Below, one piece after another: positions 63,669 to 64,000 of a DNA stretch of 64,000 nt. Every line of letters begins with the position of its first letter. Positions within the stretch are counted from its first letter, which is position 1. The notes beneath the pieces were generated by a model that saw only the letters and a list, made by a program, of their open reading frames with translations, ran no database searches and was not told where the DNA came from. The translations under genes and the position numbers were made by a program. Source of the DNA: Notoacmeibacter ruber (GTDB lineage Bacteria > Pseudomonadota > Alphaproteobacteria > Rhizobiales > Rhizobiaceae); the NCBI RefSeq assembly GCF_003668555.1, contig NZ_RCWN01000001.1, positions 2,331,501 to 2,395,500 of the forward strand. Direction: 5' to 3'.

Positions 63669-64000
63669 TCAGCGTCTCTCGCTATCCGTTTCGGCCACTC
63701 TCGAGATCATGTCGGCAACGTCCCGGTCGACAGGCGCGGCTTCGATCGTATCGCGCATGGCAATCAGGAGACCCCGGCCTCCCGAGAATGTCACCGTGAC
63801 CGGCCCCTCGGCGATGTTGGAGAGTGTTCGGGACGAGCCGAAGGGAATCGCCTCTTCGCTCAGCGGCCAGCGAGCGCCTGAGACGGACAACCCCTTGAGA
63901 TCGGAAAACACCACGATGGAAAAGAGAGTTCCCTCGGGAAGTTCGAACCGGTTCTCACCGATCCGCAACGGATACCCTTCCTGCCGGCCATCCGTCAGCT
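63669..64000 (-). CDS. Partial hypothetical protein, cut by the window end
   Basis: The frame stays open to the window edge, so the gene starts beyond 64000; at least 110 residues are visible. Mixed hydrophobic/polar stretches (TLFSIVVFSDLKGLSVSG, GRGLLIAMRDTIE) and an Arg/Glu C-terminus. Stop is 2 bp before uup, implying co-transcription. No family recognised from this fragment. Confidence 0.6.
   Translation of the reverse strand, partial: LTDGRQEGYPLRIGENRFELPEGTLFSIVVFSDLKGLSVSGARWPLSEEAIPFGSSRTLSNIAEGPVTVTFSGGRGLLIAMRDTIEAAPVDRDVADMISRVAETDSERR

Noticed and set aside
1..64000. CRISPR array, insertion sequence, tRNA or rRNA
   Set aside because: No regularly spaced direct repeats, no transposase motif or terminal repeats, and no cloverleaf or rRNA core sequence seen on either strand.

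Overview
The window is about 64 kb of gene-dense, GC-rich (roughly 60%) bacterial chromosome. Gene families and gene order point to an alphaproteobacterium of the order Hyphomicrobiales (Rhizobiales). The clues are a complete tol-pal cluster linked to ruvCAB and tilS-ftsH, genes typical of alphaproteobacteria (DUF1465/RcdA, DUF2312/GapR, DUF1013, DUF1244, DUF1036, DUF4164-zapA), a SAM-II riboswitch before metA, and the rhizobial 'nutrient deprivation-induced protein / holin-like / DUF3618' trio. The genus cannot be fixed from sequence alone. I see no rRNA, tRNA, insertion sequence, CRISPR array or prophage.

Layout. 1-13.2 kb (minus strand): ruvC, ruvA, an AT-richer orphan membrane protein, ruvB, a metallophosphoesterase, ybgC, tolQ-tolR-tolA-tolB-pal-cpoB, tilS and ftsH, ending in a strong terminator. 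13.2-24.4 kb: a TauE/SafE exporter, an RcdA-like gene preceded by a CtrA-type box, an acyl-CoA synthetase, a ThiE-like protein, a Sel1-repeat protein, efp, an inositol-monophosphatase homologue, a MotA/MotB-like stator pair, an ABC exporter and rpmE. 24.4-31.1 kb: small metabolic and stress genes (SelW-like, YebC, GFA, MBL-fold, TerC), then ymdB, 5-formyl-THF cyclo-ligase and a 6S RNA gene. 31.2-37.5 kb: a MoxR ATPase and a CoxE-like VWA protein split apart by a histidine kinase, riboswitch-controlled metA and a diguanylate cyclase, then a Cys-rich copper-storage-like protein with a good general-stress promoter. 37.6-47.5 kb: GapR, DUF1244, DUF1036, pyruvate kinase, a LysE exporter, hydrolases, L36, a DUF1013 regulator, a WYL regulator with a VOC protein, and an SDR. 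47.6-50.2 kb: envelope/stress cluster led by a 24-residue membrane peptide. 50.2-55.1 kb: prpE, an Asp-rich repetitive exported protein, a small membrane protein and two tandem SGNH hydrolases. 55.1-64 kb: pgk, marC, lysE, gap, tkt (central carbon metabolism, minus strand), then divergent DUF4164-zapA and the ABC-F ATPase Uup.

How it fits together. Several blocks serve the envelope and cell division: Tol-Pal, ZapA, the MotA/OmpA-like stator pair, SGNH hydrolases and the holin/DUF3618 cluster. A second theme is cell-cycle and global regulation: the RcdA-like protein with its upstream CtrA box, GapR, the DUF1013 protein, 6S RNA, the GAF histidine kinase and a PAS-GGDEF enzyme. Central metabolism (tkt, gap, pgk, pyk, prpE, metA) supplies the rest. 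The most promising observations are regulatory: the CtrA box before rcdA, an exact EcfG-type promoter before the copper-storage-like gene, the SAM-II/metA unit (with Glu111 predicting acetyl-CoA use), the 6S RNA detached from zapA, and the non-flagellar, non-Tol stator pair.
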